Both the position numbers and the translations under genes were made by a program. Below the pieces are notes generated by a model. The model was not told where the DNA came from and made no database searches. It was given only the letters and a program-made list of their open reading frames with translations. From NCBI GenBank assembly GCA_947443645.1, contig CANEXF010000008.1:62001-126000 (forward strand): 64,000 nucleotides of DNA, given 5' to 3'. This DNA is from Comamonadaceae bacterium (lineage in GTDB: Bacteria > Pseudomonadota > Gammaproteobacteria > Burkholderiales > Burkholderiaceae_C). Positions 16,867 through 25,728 of this stretch are shown here, one piece after another; position 1 is the first letter of the stretch, and each line of letters begins with the position of its first letter.

Positions 16867-18169
16867 AACACATGACCCGGCTTTGCGCAGCTGGGTGGCA
16901 TCGGCCAATTCGGCTGGGGCAGATTTTCCGATCCAGAACCTGCCTTTTGCAGTCTTTCGTCGCCAAGGTACGGCTGAGGCCTTCCGTGGTGGCGTGGCGA
17001 TAGGTTTGGAAATTCTGGACCTGGCTGCAGTGGCTGCCAGCGGCGTGCTGCACGGCAGCGCGCAAGCGGCGGCGCAGGCCGGCGGCCAGGACAGCCTGAA
17101 CAGTTTGATGTCGCTGGGCCCACAGGCCTGGTCGGCCTTGCGCCTGGCTTTGTCACAGGCCTTGCGAGAAGGTGCAGCCTTGCAGGCAACGCTGGCCGCA
17201 TGCCTGGTGCCTCAGGCCAGCGCCGAGTTTGCGCTGCCTGCGCGCATAGGCGACTACACCGATTTTTATACATCGATTCATCATGCAACCAATATCGGCA
17301 AGCAATTTCGCCCGGACAACCCATTGCTTCCCAACTACAAATGGATGCCGATTGGCTACCATGGCCGCGCCTCAAGCATTGGCGTGTCCGGTCAGAGCTT
17401 CAGGCGTCCGGTGGGTCAGACTTTCCCGCCAGGCGCGACGCAACCGCTTGTCGGCCCCTGCAAACGTCTGGACATGGAGCTTGAAATAGCTGTCTTCATA
17501 GGCCCCGGTAACGCGGCTGGTGAGCCGGTGGACATGGCGGACGCCGAAGACCATGTGTTCGGCCTGTGCCTGCTCAACGACTGGTCCGCGCGTGATATCC
17601 AGGCCTGGGAATACCAGCCGCTGGGCCCCTTTCTGTCCAAGAATTTCGCCACGACCTTGTCGCCCTGGGTCGTGACGCTGGAAGCCCTGGCACCTTATCG
17701 CTTGCCCTTTACCCGGCCAGAAGGTGATCCGCAACCTTTGCCCTATCTTGACTCAGCGGCCAACCGCAACCACGGTGCGTTCGACGTTGAGCTTGAAGTA
17801 TTGCTGCAAACCCAGCGCATGCGCGACCAGGGCCAGCCGGCGGCCCACCTGGTGCAGACCAGTTACCGCCATGCCTACTGGACCATCGCCCAGATGGTGG
17901 CGCACCACACCGTCAATGGCTGCAATCTGCAGGCTGGCGATGTTTTTGGGACCGGCACCCTGTCGGGTCCCACCCTGGACCAGGCTGGTGCCCTGATCGA
18001 GTTGACCATGGGCGGCAAGCAGCCGCAGACGCTGGCCAACGGCGAGACACGCACTTACCTGGAAGACGGCGACGCCGTGGTGATTCGCGGCTGGTGCGAC
18101 AAACCAGGCGCTGCACGCATAGGCTTTGGCAGCTGTGTTGGCACAGTGTTGCCGGCGCGACCCTGCTGA
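16850..18169 (+). CDS. fahA: Fumarylacetoacetase
   Basis: Full-length fumarylacetoacetase of 439 residues, which hydrolyses fumarylacetoacetate to fumarate and acetoacetate, the last step of homogentisate breakdown. Active-site blocks are clear: DFYTSIHHATNIG, YHGRASSI, ELEIAVFIG, and LNDWSARDIQAWEYQPLGPF with metal-binding acidic residues. Its ATG follows a strong GGAGG and lies inside the VOC gene end. It is the full-length eukaryote-like class, not the short fumarylpyruvate hydrolase of gentisate pathways. Homogentisate dioxygenase and maleylacetoacetate isomerase are absent nearby. Confidence 0.95.
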   Translation: MTLRNETHDPALRSWVASANSAGADFPIQNLPFAVFRRQGTAEAFRGGVAIGLEILDLAAVAASGVLHGSAQAAAQAGGQDSLNSLMSLGPQAWSALRLALSQALREGAALQATLAACLVPQASAEFALPARIGDYTDFYTSIHHATNIGKQFRPDNPLLPNYKWMPIGYHGRASSIGVSGQSFRRPVGQTFPPGATQPLVGPCKRLDMELEIAVFIGPGNAAGEPVDMADAEDHVFGLCLLNDWSARDIQAWEYQPLGPFLSKNFATTLSPWVVTLEALAPYRLPFTRPEGDPQPLPYLDSAANRNHGAFDVELEVLLQTQRMRDQGQPAAHLVQTSYRHAYWTIAQMVAHHTVNGCNLQAGDVFGTGTLSGPTLDQAGALIELTMGGKQPQTLANGETRTYLEDGDAVVIRGWCDKPGAARIGFGSCVGTVLPARPC

Positions 18170-18178
18170 GTCCAGCGC

Positions 18179-18844
18179 TTAGTCTCCGAGGTCGACAAGG
18201 CCAGCCAGGCGCACGCCAGCCGGCGCCTCGTGGTGGGCGAGCAGGCAGGCGCGGGTGGGATGGTCGGCGGCGGCCTGCAGGCGGCTGAGCACAAAGTTGA
18301 TGGATGCCTTGTCGAGCGCTGCAAAGGGATCGTCGAGCAGCATGACTGCGGCGCCCGAGGCGAAGGCCGCTGCCAGCCAGACCTTGCGCTTGCTGCCTGT
18401 TGACAGCATGTAAAGCGGCTTGTCCAGATGCGGCGCGAGGCCCAGGCCATCGACCAGCTCCGCCAAGGCGCTACCGTCCAAGGCGGCGTGCTTGCCGCGC
18501 AATGCGAAGTAGGCCGTAGCCGTGATCTGATCGAAGTCTTCAGACCGCGCATCTATCCAGCACAGCTGCTGTCGGTAAGCCTGTGGCTGGTCTTGCAGGC
18601 CAACGCCATGGATCGACAGCAGTCCTTGCTGGGCTGGCTGCACGCCGCCCAGCAGCCGCAGCAGCGTGCTCTTGCCGCGTCCGTCACCGCCGCGCAGCAG
18701 GGTCACGCCTGGACTCAGCGAGAACGACAGGTCGGTGATGAGGGGATGACCGGGATAGCCAAAGCTCAGGCCTTTGACTTCAAGCGCGGGCGGTGTTGGG
18801 GTGGCGCAATGTTTGATGGGGAGCCTGCTGCATGGAGGGAACAC
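18179..18844 (-). CDS. Solitary ABC transporter ATP-binding protein
   Basis: A 221-residue ABC ATPase. Walker A is GGDGRGKST, the signature is degenerate (MLSTGSKRK in place of LSGGQ), and Walker B with D-loop is VMLLDDPFAALD, followed by a histidine in LLAHHE. The size and degenerate signature resemble CcmA-type heme-export ATPases, but no ccmB or other permease lies beside it. It converges on fahA with a nine-base gap. Substrate and membrane partner are unknown; the start could lie a little downstream. Confidence 0.8.
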   Translation of the reverse strand: MFPPCSRLPIKHCATPTPPALEVKGLSFGYPGHPLITDLSFSLSPGVTLLRGGDGRGKSTLLRLLGGVQPAQQGLLSIHGVGLQDQPQAYRQQLCWIDARSEDFDQITATAYFALRGKHAALDGSALAELVDGLGLAPHLDKPLYMLSTGSKRKVWLAAAFASGAAVMLLDDPFAALDKASINFVLSRLQAAADHPTRACLLAHHEAPAGVRLAGLVDLGD

Positions 18845-18903
18845 GCCGCCATTGTAGGAACAGCCCGCCTATTCGCTCATCCGCCGATCAGCCCATGCAC
18901 GCG

Positions 18904-19140
18904 TCACGCATAGCCGCAGCCATTGCAGCTGGGGCAGGCAATTTGGCGCGCAATTGACGAGCCAAACGGGTTGGGCTGGTTGTCCACTGTGATTTTCCCG
19001 CTGCCACCACAGCGCGCGCATGTTGGGTTGCCATTGGGCTTGTTGACCCAGCCAGTGCCATTGCAGCCTTCGCAGATGTAGCCTGCGTTGTTGTCCAGCA
19101 CCATTTTTCCGGATCCTCCGCATCCTCTGCAGGGCAGCAT
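18904..19140 (-). CDS. Small CXXCXGXG zinc-cluster protein
   Basis: A 78-residue protein made almost entirely of four CXXC modules of the DnaJ zinc-finger type, at cysteines 4/7, 23/26, 41/44 and 69/72 (CRGCGGSG, CEGCNGTG, CARCGGSG, CPSCNGCG). In DnaJ such modules pair to bind two zinc ions and help unfolded substrates; here there is no J-domain. A short glycine/asparagine linker separates the modules. It is first upstream of nothing recognisable and follows the SHOCT gene on the same strand. Function is unknown. Confidence 0.75.
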   Translation of the reverse strand: MLPCRGCGGSGKMVLDNNAGYICEGCNGTGWVNKPNGNPTCARCGGSGKITVDNQPNPFGSSIARQIACPSCNGCGYA

Positions 19141-19166
19141 CAGGCACTCCTTGTGTTGTTTGATCG

Positions 19167-19415
19167 TCAGGTGAGATCACGTTTACGGGCTTCGAACTCC
19201 GACTTGTCAATTTCCCCGCGCGCATAACGCTCCCGCAAAATGGACAGCGCGCGGTCGTGGTCTGATGGTGAGCGCAGGAAGCGACGTTCGATGCGGAACA
19301 AAAACCGCACGAGCATCACGATGGCGACAACGACCAGCACCCACCAGATCAAATGCAGCAGCACATAGGGGCCGCTACCCCAGCCCCATCCCATCATGTT
19401 GTAGTTCCACATCAC
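19167..19415 (-). CDS. SHOCT-domain membrane protein
   Basis: An 82-residue protein with a tryptophan/glycine-rich N-terminus, one membrane helix (LLHLIWWVLVVVAIVMLVRFLF) and a C-terminal SHOCT motif (ALSILRERYARGEIDKSEFEARKRDL). SHOCT tails are thought to mediate oligomerisation. It lies 21 bases downstream of the Spy-like gene on the same strand, so the two form an operon, with the CXXC protein probably third. A place in envelope stress is inferred from context. Confidence 0.82.
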   Translation of the reverse strand: MMWNYNMMGWGWGSGPYVLLHLIWWVLVVVAIVMLVRFLFRIERRFLRSPSDHDRALSILRERYARGEIDKSEFEARKRDLT

Positions 19416-19436
19416 AGGCGCTCTGTCTGGCCAACG

Positions 19437-19910
19437 CTACTGCCGGCGAAGCTGTTCGCGCTGCTCGGGCGTGAGCACGGCATCAATGCGTTTGCGCGCT
19501 TCGAGCGTGATCTCGAACATCGACTTCTGAGCGTCGCTCATGGCCTGATAAGACTTTCGTGCTTCCTGCTCATCAAACGCGCCGCGTCCGAACAGGCCTT
19601 CCATGCGGTAGCCACGCTGTTGCATGGTTCCCATGAGTTGCCACCGGGCATTGGCAGTTTCTTCCTGAATCTGCTCGATTTTTTTTCGCTGATCAGCGCT
19701 GAGGTTCAGGCCCCAGTAACCCGCGCCACCACCATAGCCGCCCATCATTCCCGGACCGTAAGCGCCGCCGCCATAACCACCCATGATTCCGGGCCCGTAG
19801 CCACCACCGCCATAGCCTCCCATCATTCCCGGTCCCATGCCATAGGGTTGAGACCAGGCCGCAGTGGCCAGAAGCAGGCCGGCCGTTGTCAAAAGCAGAT
19901 GTCGTTTCAT
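19437..19910 (-). CDS. Spy/CpxP-like periplasmic protein with glycine-rich repeats
   Basis: A 157-residue secreted protein. A signal peptide ending near AAWSQ is followed by about three tandem copies of a 15-residue unit rich in GYGGG and GPGMMGG (about residues 24-64), then a helical domain with two LTXXQ-like motifs: LSADQRKKIEQIQ and LTPEQREQLRRQ. LTXXQ proteins such as Spy and CpxP act as periplasmic chaperones or metal/stress sensors. The Gly-Met-Tyr repeats are unusual for Spy itself and could bind metal or support self-association. Confidence 0.8.
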   Translation of the reverse strand: MKRHLLLTTAGLLLATAAWSQPYGMGPGMMGGYGGGGYGPGIMGGYGGGAYGPGMMGGYGGGAGYWGLNLSADQRKKIEQIQEETANARWQLMGTMQQRGYRMEGLFGRGAFDEQEARKSYQAMSDAQKSMFEITLEARKRIDAVLTPEQREQLRRQ

Positions 19911-20136
19911 GGCGTTTTCCTTTCAGTCGTTCAAGGAATTCATCATCTCGCCGGGTCGAAATTCGGGTTTGACAAAAATCAAGCAAGCAAATTAAAGCCA
20001 GCGCAAAGTGGTGCGAAGGGCCTTGCCTGTTTGAACTCGCAAACCTTAAGCTGGTGTTGTGCAGACTGAACAAATCCGCAGTCGGATCTGCAACAAGCTG
20101 TAGCGGAGGAGGCCGGAGCGAACGGGTGATCTCCGC

Positions 20137-20358
20137 TCAGTGACCCAGGGTTGCAACCAGCTTGTCTGCTGCCTGAACGGCCTCATCACGAGTGGGCCAG
20201 GTCCTGTCGCTGTCGTGCAAAGGCGGCAGTGATTCAACGTGAATCACCGATATGTACCAGGGACCGTCAGGGAGATGACACAGCTTGGCCATGTAGTTCC
20301 GGCCGCCTGCGACGCCAGGCACGTATTCCTCTTGCGGCTCCGGTTCTTCTATTTCCAT
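20137..20358 (-). CDS. Hypothetical small acidic protein
   Basis: A 73-residue protein starting MEIEEPEPQEEY. The ATG is chosen because GGAAAG lies seven bases upstream on this strand; a longer TTG start would overlap that ribosome-binding sequence. The middle has a beta-rich block (GPWYISVIHVESLPP) and the end is a helix (DEAVQAADKLVATLGH) like small single-domain folds. No family recognised. Codon usage fits the surroundings. Confidence 0.6.
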   Translation of the reverse strand: MEIEEPEPQEEYVPGVAGGRNYMAKLCHLPDGPWYISVIHVESLPPLHDSDRTWPTRDEAVQAADKLVATLGH

Positions 20359-20475
20359 AGCGTTTCTTTCCAAATCCCGATTATCCGCAACCTAACCCGC
20401 CCTTTTTTTGGAAGGGGGGCTGTCATGGCTCGCTGTCCTGCTTTAGGGTGTCCCGCTGTGCGAACTGTGCACCCC

Positions 20476-20730
20476 TCAATCCTTGAGGTCCACCCCCAGA
20501 ATGGCCAGCTTGTTCGCATACGAATCCCTGCGTTTTGCTGCCTTTGCTGCTGTTTCGACGGCCGCCTGAATCGCCTTGGGCCCTTTTTTTTCCACAACTT
20601 TGATCAATCCGAGCTTGTGAGCAGCCTCTGCCTGCGCCCTCCTGTAAGTGGCGATGAGTTCGGCATGGGCAGCGGATTGATTCACAGGGACCTCATTGTC
20701 TAAAGCGCTATTTTCTGCGTTTTTTTGCAC
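20476..20730 (-). CDS. Hypothetical small helical protein
   Basis: An 84-residue, lysine/alanine-rich protein that would be almost all helix, with a coiled-coil-like run from about residue 20 to 70 (AHAELIATYRRAQAEAAHK). The start would be GTG and no clear ribosome-binding site precedes it, so this is the weakest protein call in the region. No family recognised. It ends downstream of ppc's promoter-distal side and is on the same strand as ppc. Confidence 0.45.
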   Translation of the reverse strand: MQKNAENSALDNEVPVNQSAAHAELIATYRRAQAEAAHKLGLIKVVEKKGPKAIQAAVETAAKAAKRRDSYANKLAILGVDLKD

Positions 20731-20767
20731 GCGTGACCGTTCGCGCCTGAATCCGTGGCGCCTGACC

Positions 20768-23700
20768 TCAACCGGTGTTGCGCAGCCCTGCAGAAATCCC
20801 GTTGATGGAGATGTGAATGCCGCGTTGCACGCGCTCGTCTGACTGGCCGACGCGGTAGCGGCGTATCAGCTCGACCTGCAGATGGTGTAGCGGGTCGATG
20901 TAGGCAAAGCGGTGGCGAATAGATCGCTGCAGTGACGCATTGCCGGCCAGCAGCTGCTTTTCACCGGTGATAAGGGCCAGTGCATCGACCGTGCGGTGCC
21001 ATTCGGCCTCAATGCTGGAAAATATTTTTTTGCGCAGACGGCTGTCGCTGACCAGCTCCGCATAGCGCGAGGCGAGGGCCAGATCACTTTTCGCCAGCAC
21101 CATGTCCATGTTGCTGAGCAGCGTGCGAAAGAAGGGCCACTGCTTGTACATTTTTTGCAGCAGGCCGAGGGCTTCTTTGCGGCTGGCAGTTGTTCCGCCC
21201 TGGTCGAGGTATTGCGTGATTGCAGAACCAAAACCGTACCAGCCTGGCAGCGTCAGGCGGCACTGGCCCCAGCTAAAGCCCCAGGGAATCGCACGCAGAT
21301 CTTCAATGCGGGAACCCCGTATAGCGTTGGCGGGCGACGAATTTTCCGACGGGCCGCCCCTAGGAAAATTAGCCCCCTCGGGGGGCAGCGAAGTACGCGA
21401 AGCGACAAGCGTGGGGGCCACATACCGTGATGCGGGCCGGGAGCCGATATTGAGTTCGGCGATCTCGCGGATGGGCGTGGCGCTGAAAAAATATTCTGTG
21501 AATCCGGGGGTTTCGTAGACCAGCGCCCGGTAGGCCGCCATGCTGGCTTGCGAGAGTTCGGCCGCGGCCTGCAAGAAATCCTTGGTCGCGGGTTTGGTGG
21601 GTTGCAGCAACGTGGCTTCAAGCGTCGCGGCCACCAGGGTCTCAAGATTTCGTCTGCCGATTTCGGGGTTTGCGTATTTCGAGCCAATCACCTCACCCTG
21701 CTCGGTCAGGCGGATCTGCCCGCGTACCGTGCCCGGGGGCTGGGCCAAAATCGCCTGGTAGCTTGGGCCGCCGCCGCGACCCACCGTGCCGCCGCGGCCA
21801 TGGAACATGCGCAGCTGGATGTTGTTCGAGTTGGCCAGCTGGTCGAACAATTCCACCAGCGCAATTTCTGCGCGGTACAGCTCCCAGTTGCTGGTGAAAA
21901 TGCCGCCGTCCTTGTTGCTGTCGGAATAGCCCAGCATGATGTCCTGCTCACTGTACTGCTCAGCACCGCCGCGCTGCACCAGCTGCGCAATGCCGGGAAG
22001 CGCGTAGTACTCGCGCATGATGGGCGCGGCGTTGCGCAGGTCTTCTATGGTTTCAAACAGCGGCACCACGATCAGGTCGCAGGTGGCCTCGTCGTCCAGC
22101 GTGCCGTGCATCAGGCCGACTTCTTTTTGCAGCAGCAGCACTTCAAGCAAGTCACTGACTGTTTCGGTGTGGCTGATGATGTAGTGGCGTATGGCTTCCT
22201 TGCCAAAGCGGGCACGCGCCGTCAGCGCCGATTCAAAGATGGTCAGCTCGCTCCGGGCATGCGCGGAGTAGCCATGGTCTACCACCCGTAGCGGCCTGGT
22301 GTCGTTGAGCAGCCTGATCAGCAGCGCCCGCTTGGCGGTTTCCTGCAGGCTGCTGTAGGCGGGCTCGATGCGGGCCACGGCCAGCAGTTCGGCCACGACT
22401 TCTTCGTGCTTGTCAGAGCTCTGGCGCAGATCGACCGTGGCCAGGTGAAAGCCGAACACATCGACTGCGCGTATCAACGGATGCAGGCGCTGCGCAATCA
22501 GCGCTTCGCCATGGTTGGCGCGCAGCGATGCATCAATGGTGCGCAGGTCGGCAAGAAAATCTTGCGACGTGGCATAGGCGTTTTGCGGCGCCACGGCATG
22601 ACGCGCTGCCTCACCACCCGTCAGGCTTTTGAGCGTTGCGGCCAGCCGCGCGTAGACGCCCGTCAGGGCGCGGCGATAGGGCTCGTCCTGGCGGTGTTCG
22701 TTGGTGTCCGGCGAGCTTTCAGCGAGCGCCTGCATCGCGGGGCTGACATCGATCAGCATGGCCGACAGCGACAGTTCGCCGCCCAGAAAATGCACTTCGG
22801 TCAGGTAGTGGCGCAGCGCCACTTCGGCCTGCCTGCCGAGGGCGTAGTTGAGGGTTTCGGCGGTGACATGGGGGTTGCCGTCGCGGTCCCCGCCTATCCA
22901 CTGGCCCATGCGCAGAAAGCTGTGCACGGCGTGGTTGCCCAGCTCGCGCTCCAGATTGGCGTAAAGCTTGGGAATCTCGCGCAAAAAGGTGGCTTCGTAA
23001 TAGCTCAGCGCGTTTTCGATCTCGTCGGCCACCGTGAGTTTTGTAAAACGCAGCAAGCGCGTTTGCCAAAGCTGCATGACGCGGGCGCGCAACTGCGCTT
23101 CGTTGGCTACCAGTTCGCGTGGCGTCAGGGCGTCTTTGGCCGCGCGTGCGGGGCTCACTGCCGAAACAGCAAGCGCCAGCGTCTTGATGTCATCGCGGGC
23201 TGTGAGCAGCTGCGCAATGTCGCGCTCTGCGTCCAGAATGCTTTTGCGCTGCACTTCGGTCGGGTGCGCCGTCAGGACTGGCGACACAAAGCTGTGCGCC
23301 AGCGCACTGGCGATTGTCTTGGGCGCTATTCCGGCCCAGCGCAGACGGGCCAGGGCCACTTCTATGCTGCCTTCCTGGGTGTCGCCGGCGCGCTCGTGAA
23401 CGATGCGGCGGCGGATATGGTGGCGGTCTTCAGCCAGGTTCGCCAGGTGGCTGAAATAGGTGAAGGCGCGAATCACGCTGACGGTCTGGTCGCCGCTCAG
23501 GGACTTGAGCAATTTTTTGAGCGCCTTGTCGGCCAGCTGGTCGGCGTCGCGCCTGAAGGCGACCGAGAGCTTGCGCACCTGCTCAATCAGTTCATAGGCG
23601 GCCAGGCCTTCCTGCTCGCGAATCACGTCGCCCAGAATGCGGCCCAATAGGCGTATGTCTTCTACCAACGGTTTTTCGTTGTCCCTGGCACCGGCTTTGC

Positions 23701-23773
23701 TTTTTGGCGTCGGCTGCTGGCTACTGTCTGGGAGGGTATTTTTTTGCCTGCTGGCACGCGCGGAAGTGGGCAT
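20768..23773 (-). CDS. ppc: Phosphoenolpyruvate carboxylase with an insertion in the mobile loop
   Basis: Cytoplasmic enzyme converting phosphoenolpyruvate and bicarbonate to oxaloacetate. Catalytic blocks are intact: HPTEVQRKS (active-site His), [10 protein letters not shown] and [12 protein letters not shown]. The protein is 1001 residues from the ATG giving [10 protein letters not shown], versus 883 in E. coli. Some of the excess is an N-terminal basic tail. A further 37 or so residues (about 784-820) lie between SRPASR and [11 protein letters not shown], replacing the short mobile loop. That DNA is a palindromic repeat read in frame. Divergent from hemC. Confidence 0.95.
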   Translation of the reverse strand: MPTSARASRQKNTLPDSSQQPTPKSKAGARDNEKPLVEDIRLLGRILGDVIREQEGLAAYELIEQVRKLSVAFRRDADQLADKALKKLLKSLSGDQTVSVIRAFTYFSHLANLAEDRHHIRRRIVHERAGDTQEGSIEVALARLRWAGIAPKTIASALAHSFVSPVLTAHPTEVQRKSILDAERDIAQLLTARDDIKTLALAVSAVSPARAAKDALTPRELVANEAQLRARVMQLWQTRLLRFTKLTVADEIENALSYYEATFLREIPKLYANLERELGNHAVHSFLRMGQWIGGDRDGNPHVTAETLNYALGRQAEVALRHYLTEVHFLGGELSLSAMLIDVSPAMQALAESSPDTNEHRQDEPYRRALTGVYARLAATLKSLTGGEAARHAVAPQNAYATSQDFLADLRTIDASLRANHGEALIAQRLHPLIRAVDVFGFHLATVDLRQSSDKHEEVVAELLAVARIEPAYSSLQETAKRALLIRLLNDTRPLRVVDHGYSAHARSELTIFESALTARARFGKEAIRHYIISHTETVSDLLEVLLLQKEVGLMHGTLDDEATCDLIVVPLFETIEDLRNAAPIMREYYALPGIAQLVQRGGAEQYSEQDIMLGYSDSNKDGGIFTSNWELYRAEIALVELFDQLANSNNIQLRMFHGRGGTVGRGGGPSYQAILAQPPGTVRGQIRLTEQGEVIGSKYANPEIGRRNLETLVAATLEATLLQPTKPATKDFLQAAAELSQASMAAYRALVYETPGFTEYFFSATPIREIAELNIGSRPASRYVAPTLVASRTSLPPEGANFPRGGPSENSSPANAIRGSRIEDLRAIPWGFSWGQCRLTLPGWYGFGSAITQYLDQGGTTASRKEALGLLQKMYKQWPFFRTLLSNMDMVLAKSDLALASRYAELVSDSRLRKKIFSSIEAEWHRTVDALALITGEKQLLAGNASLQRSIRHRFAYIDPLHHLQVELIRRYRVGQSDERVQRGIHISINGISAGLRNTG
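21312..21424. repeat. Palindromic repeat element inserted in frame in ppc
   Basis: About 113 bases with nested hairpins: AATTTTCC (21340-21347) pairs with GGAAAATT (21363-21370), GCCCCC-T-CGGGGGGC forms a second, and GTGGGGGCCAC a third at the right end. It is open in the ppc frame and encodes about 37 residues rich in Pro, Ser and Gly. G/C-run hairpins of this type are common between genes in Comamonadaceae as I recall them; a copy inside an essential loop is unusual. Confidence 0.7.
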
Positions 23774-23842
23774 GGTGGGTTCCGGGTTTCGAAGCTTGCA
23801 TGCTAGCATTCGCAGTTCTTCAAGATTACCGATGGGTCACCA

Positions 23843-24856
23843 GTGGCAGCAGAGTTTCAAACGCCTAAAACAGTTCTCAAAAAAGTGGTCATTGCCACGC
23901 GTGAAAGCCGTCTGGCGTTGTGGCAGGCCGAGCATGTCAAGGCCTTGCTCGAAGCGCGCCTGGGCTGGCAGGTCGAGCTGCTGGGCATGACCACGCAGGG
24001 CGACCAGATTCTGGACCGGTCGCTCAGCAAGGTGGGCGGCAAGGGCTTGTTCGTCAAGGAGCTGGAAGTGGCGCTCAGCGAAGGCCGGGCCGATTTGGCC
24101 GTGCATTCGCTCAAGGATGTGCCCATGGACCTGCCTGAGGGCTTTGCATTGGCCTGCGTGCTCGAACGCGAAGACCCGCACGACGCTTTTGTGTCGAATC
24201 ATTTTTCCAGTCTTGCCGACCTGCCGCAGGGCGCACGCGTGGGCACGTCCAGCCTGCGCCGCCTGGTCTTGCTCAAGGCGCTGCGTCCTGACCTGAACAT
24301 CCTGCCTTTGCGCGGCAACCTCGACACCCGCCTGCGCAAGCTCGACGAGGACCAGTACGAGGCGATCGTGCTGGCCGCTGCCGGGCTCAAGCGGCTGGGG
24401 CTTGAAAGCCGCATCCGCAGCATCTTTGCGCCGGCTGACATGTTGCCCGCCGCAGGTCAGGGCGCGCTCGGCATTGAAGTGCGCGCCGAACGCGTCGACC
24501 TGATAGACGCGCTGGCCAGCCTGGCTGACCAGTCGACCTGGCTGGCGGTCACGGCCGAGCGCAGCGTGTCACGCGCCATGGGCGGCAGCTGCTCCATGCC
24601 GCTGGCGGCTTTCACGCTCGGGCCCTCGAGCGCCGGCGATGGCCGCATGCTGCTGGACGCGGCCTGGGGCGACCCGGTCAGTGCCGAGGCAGCCTCCAGC
24701 CAGCCGCTCAAACCCCTGGTCTACGCGCAGCAAACGGCGCTGGTACGCAACCACGCCGAGGCCCAGGCTTTGGGCGAAGCGGTCGCTGCCCGCCTGCGTG
24801 CCGGTGGCGCGGTGTGGGCGAGCAACGCCGCCACCAGCGACAGTCCGGCTGCGTGA
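23843..24856 (+). CDS. hemC: Porphobilinogen deaminase (hydroxymethylbilane synthase)
   Basis: Cytoplasmic tetrapyrrole enzyme joining four porphobilinogens into hydroxymethylbilane. The 337-residue protein has [12 protein letters not shown] near the start, [19 protein letters not shown] and RGNLDTRL, and the dipyrromethane-cofactor cysteine in [10 protein letters not shown]. The start is taken as GTG, since the only nearby ATG is out of frame. It begins a tight hemC-hemD-hemX-hemY operon and is divergent from ppc with about 70 bases between, so both promoters must be in that gap. Confidence 0.96.
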   Translation: MAAEFQTPKTVLKKVVIATRESRLALWQAEHVKALLEARLGWQVELLGMTTQGDQILDRSLSKVGGKGLFVKELEVALSEGRADLAVHSLKDVPMDLPEGFALACVLEREDPHDAFVSNHFSSLADLPQGARVGTSSLRRLVLLKALRPDLNILPLRGNLDTRLRKLDEDQYEAIVLAAAGLKRLGLESRIRSIFAPADMLPAAGQGALGIEVRAERVDLIDALASLADQSTWLAVTAERSVSRAMGGSCSMPLAAFTLGPSSAGDGRMLLDAAWGDPVSAEAASSQPLKPLVYAQQTALVRNHAEAQALGEAVAARLRAGGAVWASNAATSDSPAA

Positions 24857-25728
24857 TGGCAGCGGGTGCGCCGGCTTCCCGCGTCATCGTGACGCGGCCA
24901 GTGCGCGACGCCCAGCAATGGGTGCAGCACTTGCAGCAGGCCGGCTGGTCGGCCGAGGCCTTGCCGCTCATAGAGATCGCGCCGGCTTTGGCCGCGCCGG
25001 ACGTTCAGGCCCTGCAACAGGCCTGGCAAAGCCTGGACCGTTACGCGGCCTGCATGTTTGTCAGCGGCAATGCGGTGGATTATTTCTTCAAGCAAAAAAT
25101 GGCTGCAGCGCCGGATATACGGGCGCAAGCAGCTATAAATAATGTAGCAAATTCGACCTATCCCGAGATTCCACCAGGGCTGCGTTTTCTCGCGCCAGGG
25201 CCTGGCACGGCAGCGGCGCTGCGCCTGGCCGGCGTGCCTGCTGGACAGATTGACGAGCCGCCGGCTGACGCGCCGCAGTTTGATTCACCGGCCTTGTGGC
25301 AAACCGTGGGTCAGCGGGACTGGCAAGGCCGGCGCGTGCTGGTGGTGCGTGGCCAGAGTGCCGATGCGCTCGCTTCGGCGGGGCGCGACTGGCTGACGCG
25401 CCAGTGGCAGGACGCAGGCGCCAGTGTAGACCAGCTCAGCGTCTATGAGCGGCGCGCGCCCGTGTTCAGCGCGGCACAGGTGCAGCGCATGGCGCAGGCC
25501 AGCGCTGACGGCTCGGTCTGGTTGTTCAGCAGTTCCGAGGCGCTGGCGCATCTGCTTGATTTGCCCGCTCTGGCCGGCATCGGCTGGCAGCAGGCACGTG
25601 CGCTGGCCACGCATCCGCGGATTGCCGCGAGCGTGCGGTCTGCGGGTTGGGGTGTTGTTGTGGAGTCACGTCCTGCATTGAAGGACATTTTGAACACCTT
25701 GCGCTCGATAGAATCGAAGACCTCATGA
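24856..25728 (+). CDS. hemD: Uroporphyrinogen-III synthase with an in-frame repeat insertion
   Basis: Converts hydroxymethylbilane to uroporphyrinogen III. The ATG shares its A with the hemC stop codon (TGATG), indicating coupled translation. Over 290 residues the bilobal HemD pattern is visible: VIVTRPVRDAQQW, MFVSGNAVDYFF, LRFLAPGPGTAAAL, and in the C-terminal lobe VLVVRGQSA and WLFSSSEALAHL. Residues about 87-103 (PDIRAQAAINNVANST) are encoded by a dispersed repeat and lie in the variable interdomain region. Confidence 0.92.
   Translation: MAAGAPASRVIVTRPVRDAQQWVQHLQQAGWSAEALPLIEIAPALAAPDVQALQQAWQSLDRYAACMFVSGNAVDYFFKQKMAAAPDIRAQAAINNVANSTYPEIPPGLRFLAPGPGTAAALRLAGVPAGQIDEPPADAPQFDSPALWQTVGQRDWQGRRVLVVRGQSADALASAGRDWLTRQWQDAGASVDQLSVYERRAPVFSAAQVQRMAQASADGSVWLFSSSEALAHLLDLPALAGIGWQQARALATHPRIAASVRSAGWGVVVESRPALKDILNTLRSIESKTS
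25116..25150. repeat. Dispersed repeat copy inside hemD
   Basis: TATACGGGCGCAAGCAGCTA at 25116-25135 is the exact reverse complement of 59476-59495 in the nagZ downstream region, and is followed by TAAATAATGTAGCA, matching the AT-rich flank of other copies. It is read in frame in hemD. Confidence 0.7.

Noticed and set aside
19731-19850. Short tandem repeats of about 45 bases that might suggest a CRISPR-like array
   Set aside because: They encode the in-frame GYGGG/GPGMMGG repeats of the Spy-like protein; there are no unique spacers and no cas genes.
22406-23650. A 414-codon frame antisense to ppc
   Set aside because: Shadow of ppc caused by GC-rich codon pattern; no family features.
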